64,000 bases of DNA from Capra hircus (lineage: Eukaryota; Chordata; Mammalia; Artiodactyla; Bovidae), in contig NC_030819.1 of NCBI RefSeq assembly GCF_001704415.2, forward strand, positions 40,046,575 to 40,110,574. Direction: 5' to 3'. Below, piece by piece: positions 35,560-45,903 of this stretch. Position 1 is the first letter of the stretch. Each line of letters starts with the position of its first letter. The translations under genes were made by a program, and so were the position numbers. The notes beneath the pieces were generated by a model, which worked only from the letters and a program-made list of their open reading frames with translations, did not search any database and was not told where the DNA came from.

Positions 35560-35725
35560 ACATTATATTATCTTCCCAAAATTTTTGTGACACGAAATAA
35601 AACCTCAGTTCATAAATGAAGAAATTGGGAGTTAAATTTGTTGCTCAAGATCAGAAAAGCTGGAAAATGGCAGAGTGAAAATTTGAATGCATGACTACAC
35701 ATTCTTGATCTTTGTACTGTATTCA
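35560..35725 (-). repeat. MIR SINE fragment
   Basis: AACCTCAGTTCATAAATGAAG, GTTGCTCAAGATCAGAAAAGC and GTACTGTATTCAC follow MIR order in reverse (first motif spans 35602-35622 in part). Confidence 0.65.
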
Positions 35726-35929
35726 CTTAAGGGGCTATTATTATCACAGGACACCAATGCATGTGCTTACTTTATCTAGTAAAAATTGAATGATTTTGTT
35801 ATTTATTAGAACTGTAAAGAAAATTATTACTAAAAATGTGTCTAATAGCTAAACCTCAAATAATATACATATTTTATGTCAGATCTGAAATACTGATATG
35901 CTATATAGTCAGAACTCTTGTTTATAATT

Positions 35930-36640
35930 ATAGCCCTTCTAACATTAAGCAGGTGACTGGACTAAATATAAGTCAGACATAAAATGCCCTGCATGTAGCA
36001 ACATAGCGAATCAAGCAAATTATCAAACAGCAAAGCTCATTTTGTCCTCTGGGCAATTTCTGCTGCCAGCACTTATACATCGAAACTTCACTCAATGTAC
36101 GATTGATTTTATTTTATTTTGTTTATTTTTAATTCCCTATAGCAAGCTGTGTTACTTTTGTAGAATGCTGTCTGCATCATTAGTTTCCTAAGAAAGTATA
36201 GTTGTTTTAGTCATGGTTAACCAAAATATTATTCCCTTCTATAGACCATGGATATTGGTTCTTGGATGGGTATCACTGAGCTGAAAATGTGTAAGGCCAG
36301 TGTTTCAAATACACAGCACACAGACAGAAAGCATCAGTGTTATTAGAAATGTGAGTATCTGAAGAATAATACTGTAAAATCAGACAGGCAGTGGCCATTA
36401 AAGATATTTTCCAGTTCAAGGAAAGAGGTTCAGATTAAAGTATGAAAGTCCGGTCTTAAGGCAGGAATGAATTCCAGTGTAAAATGATACATGTCTTCCT
36501 TTCACAGTTGCTTTTTATGTTGCTTTAAAACATGTCAAAATAATCCCCAACAGAGGAGCCTAAAAGGAATGTCAGCTCTGTGGTTATGTAAATCGAATTG
36601 AGTGCTTTACAGCAGGTTTAAGATTTTTATAACTCAGAAG
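35930..36640 (+). promoter_or_regulatory. Candidate conserved noncoding block
   Basis: Transposon-free segment between two MIR fragments. It has balanced composition, retained CpGs (ATAGCGAATC, ACATCGAAAC, GTACGATTG, AAATCGAATTG) and GGAATG/ATTCC motifs near 36465-36575. It lies in a DACH1 intron. Regulatory role is inference; conservation not tested. Confidence 0.35.
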
Positions 36641-37059
36641 TTGTTAACAGCCAGCTGGTTTGTATCTGTTTTTTATGGTTATTCTTGTCATATGCAGCCT
36701 CCACAATTTTTAATTATATTTTATGGTATGTGTTTTCCTCCTCTTGAATCCCTTAGCCACTCTTTGCTTCACAAGATATTTTCCACTGGGAAGGGAACAA
36801 GCACAGTGATGGGACTCCATCACTGGAAATACAGTCGTATAATTACTTACCACTAACAGCTCTATAGTGTGAAATTCAAGTAACTTTCCATTGCAAATAC
36901 ATAATCTTCTATTAGAGCATTAAAATTTCTTTAATGTAACAATAGCTGCTTGTAAGTTTGTGAGCTGCCCTTCCCTAGTAAGGATCAAAAACATGATGAT
37001 TGTGTCACAGTTTATATTTCAAGTTTCTGAAAAAATGATAATACAGATATTATCTTTTC

Positions 37060-37130
37060 TCTTTCTTCTTTTCTTCCTTCCCTCCCTCCATCCCTTCCTC
37101 TCTCTTTCTTTCCATTTCTCTCACTTTTTG
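37060..37130 (+). repeat. Pyrimidine-rich tract
   Basis: About 70 bp almost entirely C and T (CTTCCCTCCCTCCATCCC core). Low complexity; the 63-codon frame over it is an artefact. Confidence 0.9.
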
Positions 37131-38219
37131 GGTATTCGTCCTGTAAATTGATATCTGCCTCATAGTTAAGTTCTAAACACTTTGGTTTCTAATTTTGATT
37201 ACACAGAAAGATAGTAACTTACTTTATATTATGGTCCAAATAATCTCATACTCTGGTTGTAAGATATTGCTACAGCCCCAAAGGTATTAATGAGGCTTCC
37301 TGAGATTTCTGATACCCGAATTGGAGAGTTGGGCTAAATTTTTCTTTTAAGGAAAATGAAGAGAGTAAAGAAAAATGTTTGGAATCTGGAAAATGTACTA
37401 AAATAATTTAAAATGTCCACATATATCAAAGAAGGGGTGTGTGTTTGTTTCATAGAGACATTTTCTAGAGAAATCAAATCTTTGAAACAATAATTTGTTT
37501 TTGTATTACTTTTTTGCAAAGTGAAAACATGCCAATGAATTGTATTCTTCAAATCATAGAGTTTCCAGATTTGGGAATACAAAGATGTAAGTTTTAGACA
37601 TTTAAATATCTGAATGAGAATATATTGCTGCTAATATTTCAGACATAGTAAGAATATTCAGACCAAGTGAAGGAGATTAAAATAAGTAACTGTGATTTTA
37701 TGTTCATCATATAAATATGTACTGAATCTTTATTCAAATTTCAAGTCAATTTGATTCTGTCATAGGAGATCCATGATACATAATATGCAATGGAAACTAT
37801 TTACTATATTGTCCTTAGGATTGATTCATATAATCTGATTTTATTACCTTATAGACCATAATTAAACCAATATTATTATCACCAAACAGTATTTCCAAAC
37901 ATAACTTTTACTGACTTATAGCTATACTATTTTTAAGATTCTAGTGGTAAGGTTCAGAAATATTTGAGTCATTGAAAAATTTTATACTAATGTATTTAAT
38001 ACTATTCAGTTATTTTTCTCCTTAGGACTAGGTATCTAAGTACATTTTTATTAACTTTGTCTGGAACTATTAATATTTAGGTTCATAAGTGTTCTTTTGA
38101 AACTAAATTAAGGCCGTGAGGTAGACTTTTATGTTAATTATTTTGTGATTTGGTTCATTTTATATTATATATGTGTATGTGTGTGTTTATGCCAGAAAGC
38201 CAAATGAGCATCAGAGGAA

Positions 38220-38430
38220 ATTATGAAAAGGGATAAAGGAGAAGTGTTTATTGAATGCCAGCTATGTACAAGGCACTAGAGTAGGAGGAGGCATTTTATA
38301 TGCTGCCTGTCATTCACTTCTCACAAAAATGCTGTATAGTGCATGCAATTAGCCAGGTTTTAACATAAGGAATCCAAGTCTTGAGTTAGTTAAGTTGCTC
38401 AAGGAGCCACAGCTAAGAAGTAGTGGAGGA
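38220..38430 (-). repeat. MIR SINE, nearly complete
   Basis: GTGTTTATTGAATGCCAGCT, ATTCACTTCTCACAAAAATG and GTTGCTCAAGGAGCCACAGC give the full reverse MIR order. Confidence 0.75.
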
Positions 38431-38436
38431 GCATTT

Positions 38437-38461
38437 ATTTTATATATATATATATATATAA
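38437..38461. repeat. (TA)n microsatellite
   Basis: About 12 TA dinucleotides between the MIR and a SINE. Confidence 0.9.
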
Positions 38462-38507
38462 AATAAGTTATGCATATATATTTATCACATTCTACCCAGA
38501 AATATAA

Positions 38508-38728
38508 GGCTTCCCAGGTGGCGCTAGTGGTAAAGAACCCACTTGCCATTCAGGAGATGTAATAGAAGATCAAATGCGGGTTCAATCCCTAGGTCAGGAA
38601 GATCCCCTGGAGGCAGACATGGCCACCCAACTCCACTATTCCTGCTTTGAGAATCCCATGGGCAGAGAAGCCTAGCAGCCTACAGTCCATGGAGTCAGAA
38701 AAAGCTGGACACAGCTGAAGGGACTTAG
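38508..38728 (+). mobile_element. Bov-tA SINE variant
   Basis: Head GGCTTCCCAGGTGGCGCTAG, then CGGGTTCAATCCCTAGGTCA, then a tail ending GGACACAGCTGAAGGGACTT. Confidence 0.95.
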
Positions 38729-38735
38729 CACACAG

Positions 38736-39004
38736 GCTGCTGCTGCTGCTGCTAAGTTGCTTCAGTCGTGTCCGACTCTGTGCGACCCCATAGACGGCAG
38801 CCCACCAGGCTCCCCCATCCCTGGGATTCTCCAGGCAAGAACACTGGAGTGGGTTGCCATACCTTCTCCAGTGCATGAAAGTGAAAGTGAAGTCGCTCAG
38901 TTGTGTCCGACTCTCAGCGACCCCATGGACTGCAGCCTACCAGGCTCCTCCCATGGGATTTGCCAGGCAAGAGTACCGGAGTGGGTTGCCATTGCCTTCT
39001 CATG
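38736..39004 (-). mobile_element. Bov-A2 SINE with (CTG)n tail
   Basis: Reverse two-unit Bov-A2: starts with five or six CTG repeats, has CAGTCGTGTCCGACTCTGTG and, after the GAAAGTGAAAGTGAAG linker, a second unit ending GGGTTGCCATTGCCTTCTC. Immediately next to the forward SINE at 38508. Confidence 0.95.
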
Positions 39005-39347
39005 CACCAAGAAAGAAATGTTAAGAAATGTTTGGAGAAATAAAAGATGTTTTTGGTAAGGTAAACCAGACAGGGAAGATTTAAATTAGACTTAGCCTGG
39101 TGGCTTTAAAAAGCAATTAGCTATTTTTTTCAGGGTTAAGGAATTTTCTACTGACAAAAGGAAGTTTTGGCCTTTTCTACCTGTTCAATAGGCAGAAGAA
39201 AAGTTATAAACCAGTGATCAGATTAAGGAAAATAAAATTTAAGAGAAGTATAATTAGGGCACTTGAAGAGGAAGAACATAGAAAGAAGAGTAAATGAGCA
39301 AGGTTTGTCATAGATATAGGAAGTCTGACTCAAGATTGGTTTCAAGT

Positions 39348-39808
39348 AGTCTGACTAGTGAAGGCTATGGTTTTTCCAGTAGTCATGTATGGATGTGAGA
39401 GTTGGACTGTGAAGAAAGCTGAGCACCAAAGAATTGATGCTTTTGAACTGTGGTGTTGGAGAAGACTCTTGAGAGTCCCTTGGACTGCAAGGAGATCCAA
39501 CCAGTCCATTCTAGAGATCAGTCCTGGGTGTTCTTTGAAAGGAATGATGCTAAAGGTGAAATTCTGGTACTTTGGCCACCTCATCTGAAGAGTTGACTCA
39601 TTGGAAAAGACTCTGATGCTGGGAGGGATTGGGGGCAGGAGGAGAAGGGGATGACAGAGAATGAGATGGCTGGATGGCATCACCGACTCGATGGACATGA
39701 TTTTGGGTGAACTCCAGGTGTTGGTGATGGACAGGAAGGCCTGGCGTGCTGCGATTCATGGGGTCGCAAAGAGTTGAACACAACTGAGCAACTGAACTGA
39801 CTGACTGA
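39348..39808 (+). mobile_element. BovB LINE 3' end
   Basis: Forward copy. The frame 39358-39588 encodes VVMYGCESWTVKKAEHQRID and the AFELWCWRRLLRVPWTARR block of the ORF C-terminus. It ends in ACTGAACTGACTGACTGAC. 5'-truncated. Confidence 0.95.
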
Positions 39809-39849
39809 CGGACCAGTGATGTCAAGGATAATATGAAACTGAACTGAAC

Positions 39850-40638
39850 AGGATGAGAAGAAGAAAGAGGAAAGAACAATTTACTTCTGAATAAAGACCT
39901 ATATCCTAAATACTGAATAACTTAATTAAAAAAAATTGTTAATGATAAACTTTGAAGTGTGTCACAGAAGTGTCAAACTCTTTAAATTATTTGCCAATTA
40001 AAATTTACTTTTTAATCTTCTTCCTTATTTATGTGCTTCATAAAAATTGTGACCCTTCCAGAATTTTTCCTTAATAACTTTTTTCTTTGACTCACTAATT
40101 TAAACCAGAGTGACATTTAATAAAGTTTTCTTGAGAATATGAATGAAATTCAAATACCAACAAATTAAAGCAAACAAAAAAAAAGGAAGGAAAAGAATGA
40201 AATAGTATTCTTATTTAGGACCACTGTTATTCAGAGCACTAGAGAGTTTAAAATCTTGTCTCTAACCTTTCCTTTTTTGGGGGTTAAGAAAGAGGTATCA
40301 CCAATGTCAGTTTGCTGTAAGAATTTAACAAAGGATAACTTGATTTTCAAGGGATAACATTTAATTGGGAGATAAACTTTATTTGTAGGGTAATTAATAG
40401 TAATGATGATATAATAACACAGCATAGCATCATGACATATGTTTCATACAAGTGGGGCAAGCAATAATGGCTTAGAAATTCAGACTGTATCCTCAGAGCT
40501 ATAGCCATCATAGAAGTCTTCTTACAGAAAGGAAAACATACTATTTTCAGTTGTTTCAAAGGAACAGTTTGAAAATTTTTTAGTTTTGCATAGTTAACTT
40601 TTCTTTAAAGTTGACTAAGCTAAAGTACAGGTCACATT
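39850..40638. other. Intronic stretch, nothing recognised
   Basis: AT-rich sequence with an A-rich patch (40170-40190). No gene or repeat identified. Confidence 0.4.
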
Positions 40639-40689
<51 letters not shown>

Positions 40690-40698
40690 CACACACAT
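40639..40698. repeat. (AC)n microsatellite
   Basis: About 29 AC dinucleotides with one interruption (ACAAACAC near 40671). Likely polymorphic. Confidence 0.97.
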
Positions 40699-40821
40699 CA
40701 GTGCTAACATATGAAACCCCAGAAGAACGAGACATCTGTACACATGGAAAGTAAGAGGTACTCTTTAACAGGAGATAAACCTCCTGATTTTTCTCTAAGC
40801 TTATGTTTCTTTATTCTTCCT

Positions 40822-41928
40822 TCAGTTCAGTCGCTCAGTCGTGTCCTACTCTTTGTGACCCCATGAATCGCAGCACGCCAGGCCTCCCTGTCCATCACCA
40901 ACTCCCGGAGTTCACTCAGACTCACATCCATTGAGTCAGTGATGCCATCCAGCCATCTCATCCTCTGTCGTCCCCTTCTCCTCCTGCCACCAATCCCTCC
41001 CAGCATCAGAGTCTTTTCCAATGAGTCAACTCTTTGCATGAGGTGGCCAAAGTACTGGAGTTTCAGCTTCAGCATCATTCCCTCCAAAGAACACCCAGGA
41101 CTGATCTCCTTTAGAATGGACTGGTTGGATCTCCTTGCAGTCCAAGGGACTCTCAAGAGTCTTCTCCAACACCACAGTTCAAAAGCATCAATTCTTTGGT
41201 GCTCAGCTTTCTTCACAGTCCAACTCTCACATCCATACATGACCACTGGAAAAACGATAGCCTTGACTAGACCGACCTTTGTTGGCAAAGTAATGTCTCT
41301 GCCTTTGAATATGCTATCTAGGTTGGTCATAATTTTCCTTCCAAGGAATAAGTGTCTTTTAATTTCATGGCTGCAGTCACCATCTGCAGTGATTTTGGAG
41401 CCCCCCAAAATAAAGTCTGACACTGTTTCACTGTTTCCCCATCTATTTCCCATATAGTGATGGGACCAGATGTCATGATCTTAGTTTTCTGAAAGTTCAG
41501 CTTTAAGCCAACTTTTTCACTCTCCTCTTTCACTTTCATCAAGAGGCTTTTTAGTTCCTCTAAAAAGGAATTAAAGGTTCCATAAGGTTCCATAAGGGTG
41601 GTGTCATCTGCATATCTGAGGTTATTGATATTTCTCCTGGCAATCTTGATTCCAGCTTGTGCTTCTTCCAGCCCAGAGTTTCTCATGATGTACTCTGCAT
41701 ATAAGTTAAATAAGCAGGGTGACAATATACAGCCTTGACGTACTCCTTTTCCTATTTGGAACGAGTCTGTTGTTCCATGTCCAGTTCGAACTGTTGCTTC
41801 CTGACCTGCATACAGATTTCTCAAGAGGCAAGTCAGGTGGTCTGGTACTCCCATCTCTTGAAGAATTTTCCAGAGTTTGTTGTGATCCACACAGTCAAAG
41901 GCTTTGGCATAGTTAATAAAGCAGAAAT
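40822..41928 (-). mobile_element. BovB LINE, 1.1-kb 3' portion
   Basis: Reverse copy from TTCAGTTCAGTCGCTCAGTC to AATAAAGCAGAAATAGATG. It carries the RT palm and thumb and the 3' end. The best-preserved BovB coding remnant besides 48212-50756. Confidence 0.97.
40827..41890 (-). pseudogene. BovB reverse-transcriptase fragment, frame-broken
   Basis: Two overlapping reverse frames: 41327-41890 (187 codons, LLRNLYAGQEATVRTGHGTT, GVRQGCILSPCLFNLYAEYI, YADDTTLM with YADD at 41603-41614) and 40827-41453 (208 codons, VVMYGCESWTVKKAEHQRID). The frame changes in the 41400-41460 region, near a C-run (GAGCCCCCC). The family is the RTE-type LINE polymerase that copies BovB and probably mobilises Bov SINEs. 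The endonuclease and N-terminal RT parts are missing. After YADDTTLM about nine extra residues (EPYGTFNSF) replace the usual few. Confidence 0.9.
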
Positions 41929-42023
41929 AGATGTTATCAAATAACCATTTTATGATTTTGTGGTGTGTTAGAAGGATTTTTGTTTCCTCAATGTTCCTAT
42001 AGCTTCACTCTTTATTTATCTGG

Positions 42024-42210
42024 TGGCTTCCCTGGTGGCTCAGCTGGTAAAGAATCCTCCTGCAATGTGGAAAACCTGGGTTCGATCCCTAGGTTCTGAT
42101 GATCCCCTGCAGAAGGGAACAGTTACCCATTCCAGTATTCTGGCCAGGACTGTGTAGTCCATGGGGTCACAAACAGTTGGACACAACTAAACGATTGTCA
42201 CTTTACTTCA
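42024..42210 (+). mobile_element. Bov-tA SINE
   Basis: Head GGCTTCCCTGGTGGCTCAGC, GGTTCGATCCCTAGGTTCTG, and a shortened tail with GGGGTCACAAACAGTTGGAC. Confidence 0.95.
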
Positions 42211-42581
42211 TTTCTTATGTATTTGAATCACTTTGTGAGCTAATGGCCAAAATGCTGGCATTTCAGACTTAAAATGAATTCAACATTTGTGAAATTCAGT
42301 ATTTCTGAAACTTTAAGTTCCATGTACTTACCCATTACATTTTCCCTTGGTAGGTTAGTCTTCTAGTTCACTGAGGTGCGTTAAGGGTGCAGTTGTTTAG
42401 GGTGTGAACTCTGTAGTGGACAAGTCCAGTTTGAATTCTGATGACCCCATTTATTTGTTTTGTGCTGTGGGACTGGTGCTTAACCCTTTGCATTTCATTC
42501 TTCTCATCTGGAATAGCTTGTGTGTGTGTGAATGTGTGTTTGCTTTTATCCGTATACATGCATACTACACATAATATGTAC

Positions 42582-42801
42582 GTGTGTGCTAAGTCTCTTC
42601 AGTCGTGTCCAACTCTTTGCAACCCTATGGACTGTAGCCCACGAGGCTCCTCTGAATGTGGGGAGTCTTCAGGCAAGAGTACTTGGGTGAGTTGCTCTCC
42701 CCTCCTCCAGGGAATCTTTCCAACCCACGTATTGAACCTGTGATCTTATGTCTTCAGCACTGGTAGGCAGATTCTTTACCATTAGTGCCACCTGGGAAGG
42801 C
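42582..42801 (-). mobile_element. Bov-tA SINE
   Basis: Reverse copy: GTGCTAAGTCTCTTCAGTCG to TTTACCATTAGTGCCACCTG. Confidence 0.94.
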
Positions 42802-43829
42802 CTACACGTACTAGATGTATAGTACAATTATTAATTTGATGCTTACTCTATAGTACTTTATAAATGGTGGTTCTTGTTTTTTGAAAACTCCATGTGATTT
42901 TTCAGTTCTGATTCTTTTTTATAACTGAGAAAATAGTATTTAGAAGAAGTGATAGTAAATACTTTAGAAATATTTGATTTTTAAGACAGTGATCTCTTGG
43001 TATGTACAGGTAGATAGATAAGTAAACAATATATTTAGAGAGAAATATTCAATCCAAGGCTTTGTTTTTGCAGCCTTAATGTTCCAATATTTCAAGCCTA
43101 TCAGGAAAGAAACCACCATAAAGCAAAGCTTTAAGAAGGCAGTGCGATCCTCGGAGGTAAGATGATGCAGGTGTCAGGTGTACCCATTACTGTAGGTAAA
43201 GGGGCTCAGGGAGTGCTGCGCCCACCTTTGCTTTGTGTCTTGAAAGTGAACTAGGCTATGAGATAAAAGGAAATGACAGATTAGGGAGCAGAGCTGGCGC
43301 TGAATTTACTGACAGTCTTACTCAGGCTTAGCTTCTTTCTGTTGTTCTTTGGTAAGAGTTTACGTTTAGTACTTTGGTAAATGCAGTATGTTGACTTTAG
43401 GACCAGCTGATGTTTGGAGGTTCTGGGAGGAGTGCTTTTTCATGTGAGTAAATTTGAAAGTATGTTTCTTTTGAACATGAATTCAGGAGTGGGTTTACTG
43501 TGCTGTTTTCTCCAGAGACCCCTGCTAATGGAGGAGAATTTCTGCCACCAGGTGCTGTGTCTTAAGTTGACCATGTGAAATTAACATTTTATGAGTTAAA
43601 TTGGTCAATATCAGTGATTTCATACAGTTCAACTAAGTATTTGATTTTGCTAAATTTAGCATATAGACCAAATATGTAGCAAGATGAGTTTCATTTATTT
43701 TGACTTGTGAGAACATTTGGATAAATTGCTGGAACTAGAAACTGTCTTCTTCATTTGTGTATTACAATGACCAACTCTGTTCACATTTCTATATTTCCTG
43801 GATTTTTCTTTTCATATAATGTTTTCATT
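42802..43829. other. Intronic stretch, nothing recognised
   Basis: No repeat or exon recognised. 43150-43560 is less AT-rich than average but shows no credible splice-bounded frame. Confidence 0.4.
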
Positions 43830-44400
43830 TATTCATTCATTCTAAACCAGAATGCTTACTCTTTGTAGGGCATGAGAGAGCAGAAAAAAAAATTTAATGA
43901 GCCATAGTTCTGCCTTCAAGGAACTCACAGTGTAGTTGGACAAAGTGGTTAATAATTTCAGTATAGGTCAGTGATAGCTATGTTTGAGATTTCTGCAAAA
44001 TCAAGAGGTTGAAGCAGAGGAAGACATAATCAGCTCTGTTTCAGTGAATCAGGAAAACTTTTTCTAAGAGGTGACAATTGATGTTGGTGTTCATGCATAA
44101 AGAGGAAGAGTATTCCTGGCAAAGAAAACAGTGAATATATTTTAGATACTAAAAATGAAAGTTCTTTGTGGCTTTACAGAGAATATAAAGTGGGGTCAGA
44201 GCAATAACTTTTTGGTGATGCAACTGCAAAAGTAGGTGAATGACAGATTATGAAAGCATTAATATTGCCTTGGATAAGGTTTTTGGATCTTGTGGTGTAG
44301 CCAATGGTTAATGTAAAAAAATATTTAAGCAGAGAAATGGAATTATTTAATTTTGTGTTTAGAAGAATAGATAGTCTGTGATGGGGGAAGGGAATAGATA
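43830..44400 (+). repeat. L2 LINE fragment
   Basis: ATTTATTCATTCATTC, CTGCCTTCAAGGAACTCACA and, further on, AGAGTATTCCTGGCAAAGAA follow L2 order. Diverged, end approximate. Confidence 0.55.
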
Positions 44401-44867
44401 AGAAAGCAAATATTTATCAGGGTGCTGACAGAGAGTAAAAATCTGTACTAGTGTTGAGTCTTGTTTTCTAAGCACCTACATGAAGAGCCAGTAGTCTCAC
44501 TTTTCCATTTGTGTGATCTAAAGACAGACCAGTGAACTATGCAATGTTAAAAATCATGTGCATTTATTAGATGCCTCTGCCATATGATACATGCCAATTA
44601 AGTATCTCCTCAGAACCTTGGGTACAAAGTCACCAAGGGTTCTTTTGCTTACTAAAAGTCTAGTATATGCTAGAGATAGTGCTAGAAGTTAGTAATAAAA
44701 TATTGACTAAAACACAGTGCCCACCTCTTGAATATACATGATATATATAATCTTATGAAGACATGGTTATCTGGGTATTTGTGTGTCCATATGTGTATGT
44801 ATGATGCTAGTATTTGTACTAACAAATACAGCTTTCCATTCCCTAAAATTCTTTTCAAATACAGCAA

Positions 44868-45185
44868 AAGAAACACAGATGTATAGAACAGGCTTTTGGA
44901 CTCTATGGGAGAGGGAGAGGGTGGGATGATTTGGGAGAATGGCATTGAAACATGTATAATATCATATATGAAACGAATTGCCAGTCCAGGTTCAATGCAT
45001 GATACTGGATGCTTGGGGCTGGTACACTGGGCTGACCCAGAGGGATGGTATGGGGAGGGAGGAGGGTGGGGGATTCAGGATGGGGAACACGTGTATACCT
45101 GTGGCAGATCCATGTTGATGTATGGCAAAACCAATACAATATTGCAAAGTAATTAACCTCCAATTAAAATAAATAAATTTATATT
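44868..45185 (+). mobile_element. L1 3' UTR fragment (ruminant L1)
   Basis: GAAACACAGATGTATAGAAC, GGACTCTATGGGAGAGGGAG, a G-rich stretch, and AATATTGCAAAGTAATTAAC with an A/T-rich tail are the ruminant L1 3' UTR in forward orientation. The 86-codon frames on both strands are artefacts. Confidence 0.9.
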
Positions 45186-45366
45186 AAAATATTTCTTATT
45201 ATAGTCACAATCTTATGGTGCAAAAACATCTCAAAATTAAAAATGCATTGTTACATTCAGTTTTTATATTCACTTTTAATGATGTATTAAAGAAATGAAA
45301 TCAAATTAGGTCATTAATTTAGAACTTCACTTAAATATCAGTGGTTCTGAATAATGAAAATCGCGC

Positions 45367-45575
45367 ATGCATGCTTAGTCGTGTCTGATTCTTTATGACC
45401 CCATGGGCTCTAGCCCTCCAGGTTCTTCTGTCCTTGGGATTCTCCAGGCAAGAACACTGGAGTGGGTTACCATTTCTTGCTCCAGGGATCTTCCCAACCC
45501 AGGGATTGAACCCACATATCCTGTGTCTCCTGCATTGGGCAGATTCTTTACCACTGTGCCACCTGGAAAGCCCTG
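45367..45575 (-). mobile_element. Bov-tA SINE
   Basis: Reverse copy: GCATGCTTAGTCGTGTCTGA to TTTACCACTGTGCCACCTGG. Lies between the two oppositely oriented L1 tails. Confidence 0.95.
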
Positions 45576-45579
45576 TTAC

Positions 45580-45891
45580 CCAAGCATTATTCTCATTTGA
45601 AAGGCTTCCTTTGAAGAGGCTAACTCCTTCGCTTATTCCTCTGATGCTTGCTCTTCTCCCTCCATTAATTTTTCTCTCCTTTCTTGACATCTTCAATCTC
45701 CACTAGCAATTAACATCTCCTACCTTCCCCACAATACACTCAATTCTTCATTAGTTAAGAAGATATATACCTCAGTGAAGCTGTCTGGCTGTCTTCATCA
45801 GGCTGCTTGAAAGAATATATACATTTGTTGCCTCTCTTCTTCTCATCTCATTTGTCTCTGAACTTTCCAGTTTTTGCATCATCTTTCCTGT
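45580..45891 (+). repeat. Older repeat (L2-like), left of L1 insertion
   Basis: Pyrimidine-rich sequence that resumes after the L1 at 46991. CAACATGCTCAAAAATTCAAC and GTCATCCTGAAGTCCTC on the right side (near 47190 and 47292) suggest an L2-type LINE. Assignment tentative. Confidence 0.4.
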
Positions 45892-45903
45892 GGCCTGTTC
45901 TCT
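45892..45903 (+). repeat. Left target-site duplication of the L1
   Basis: GGCCTGTTCTCT, repeated perfectly at 46979-46990. Confidence 0.95.

Noticed and set aside
40827..41890. 187- and 208-codon frames as a host reverse transcriptase
   Set aside because: They belong to a 5'-truncated BovB with a frameshift and no upstream domains.
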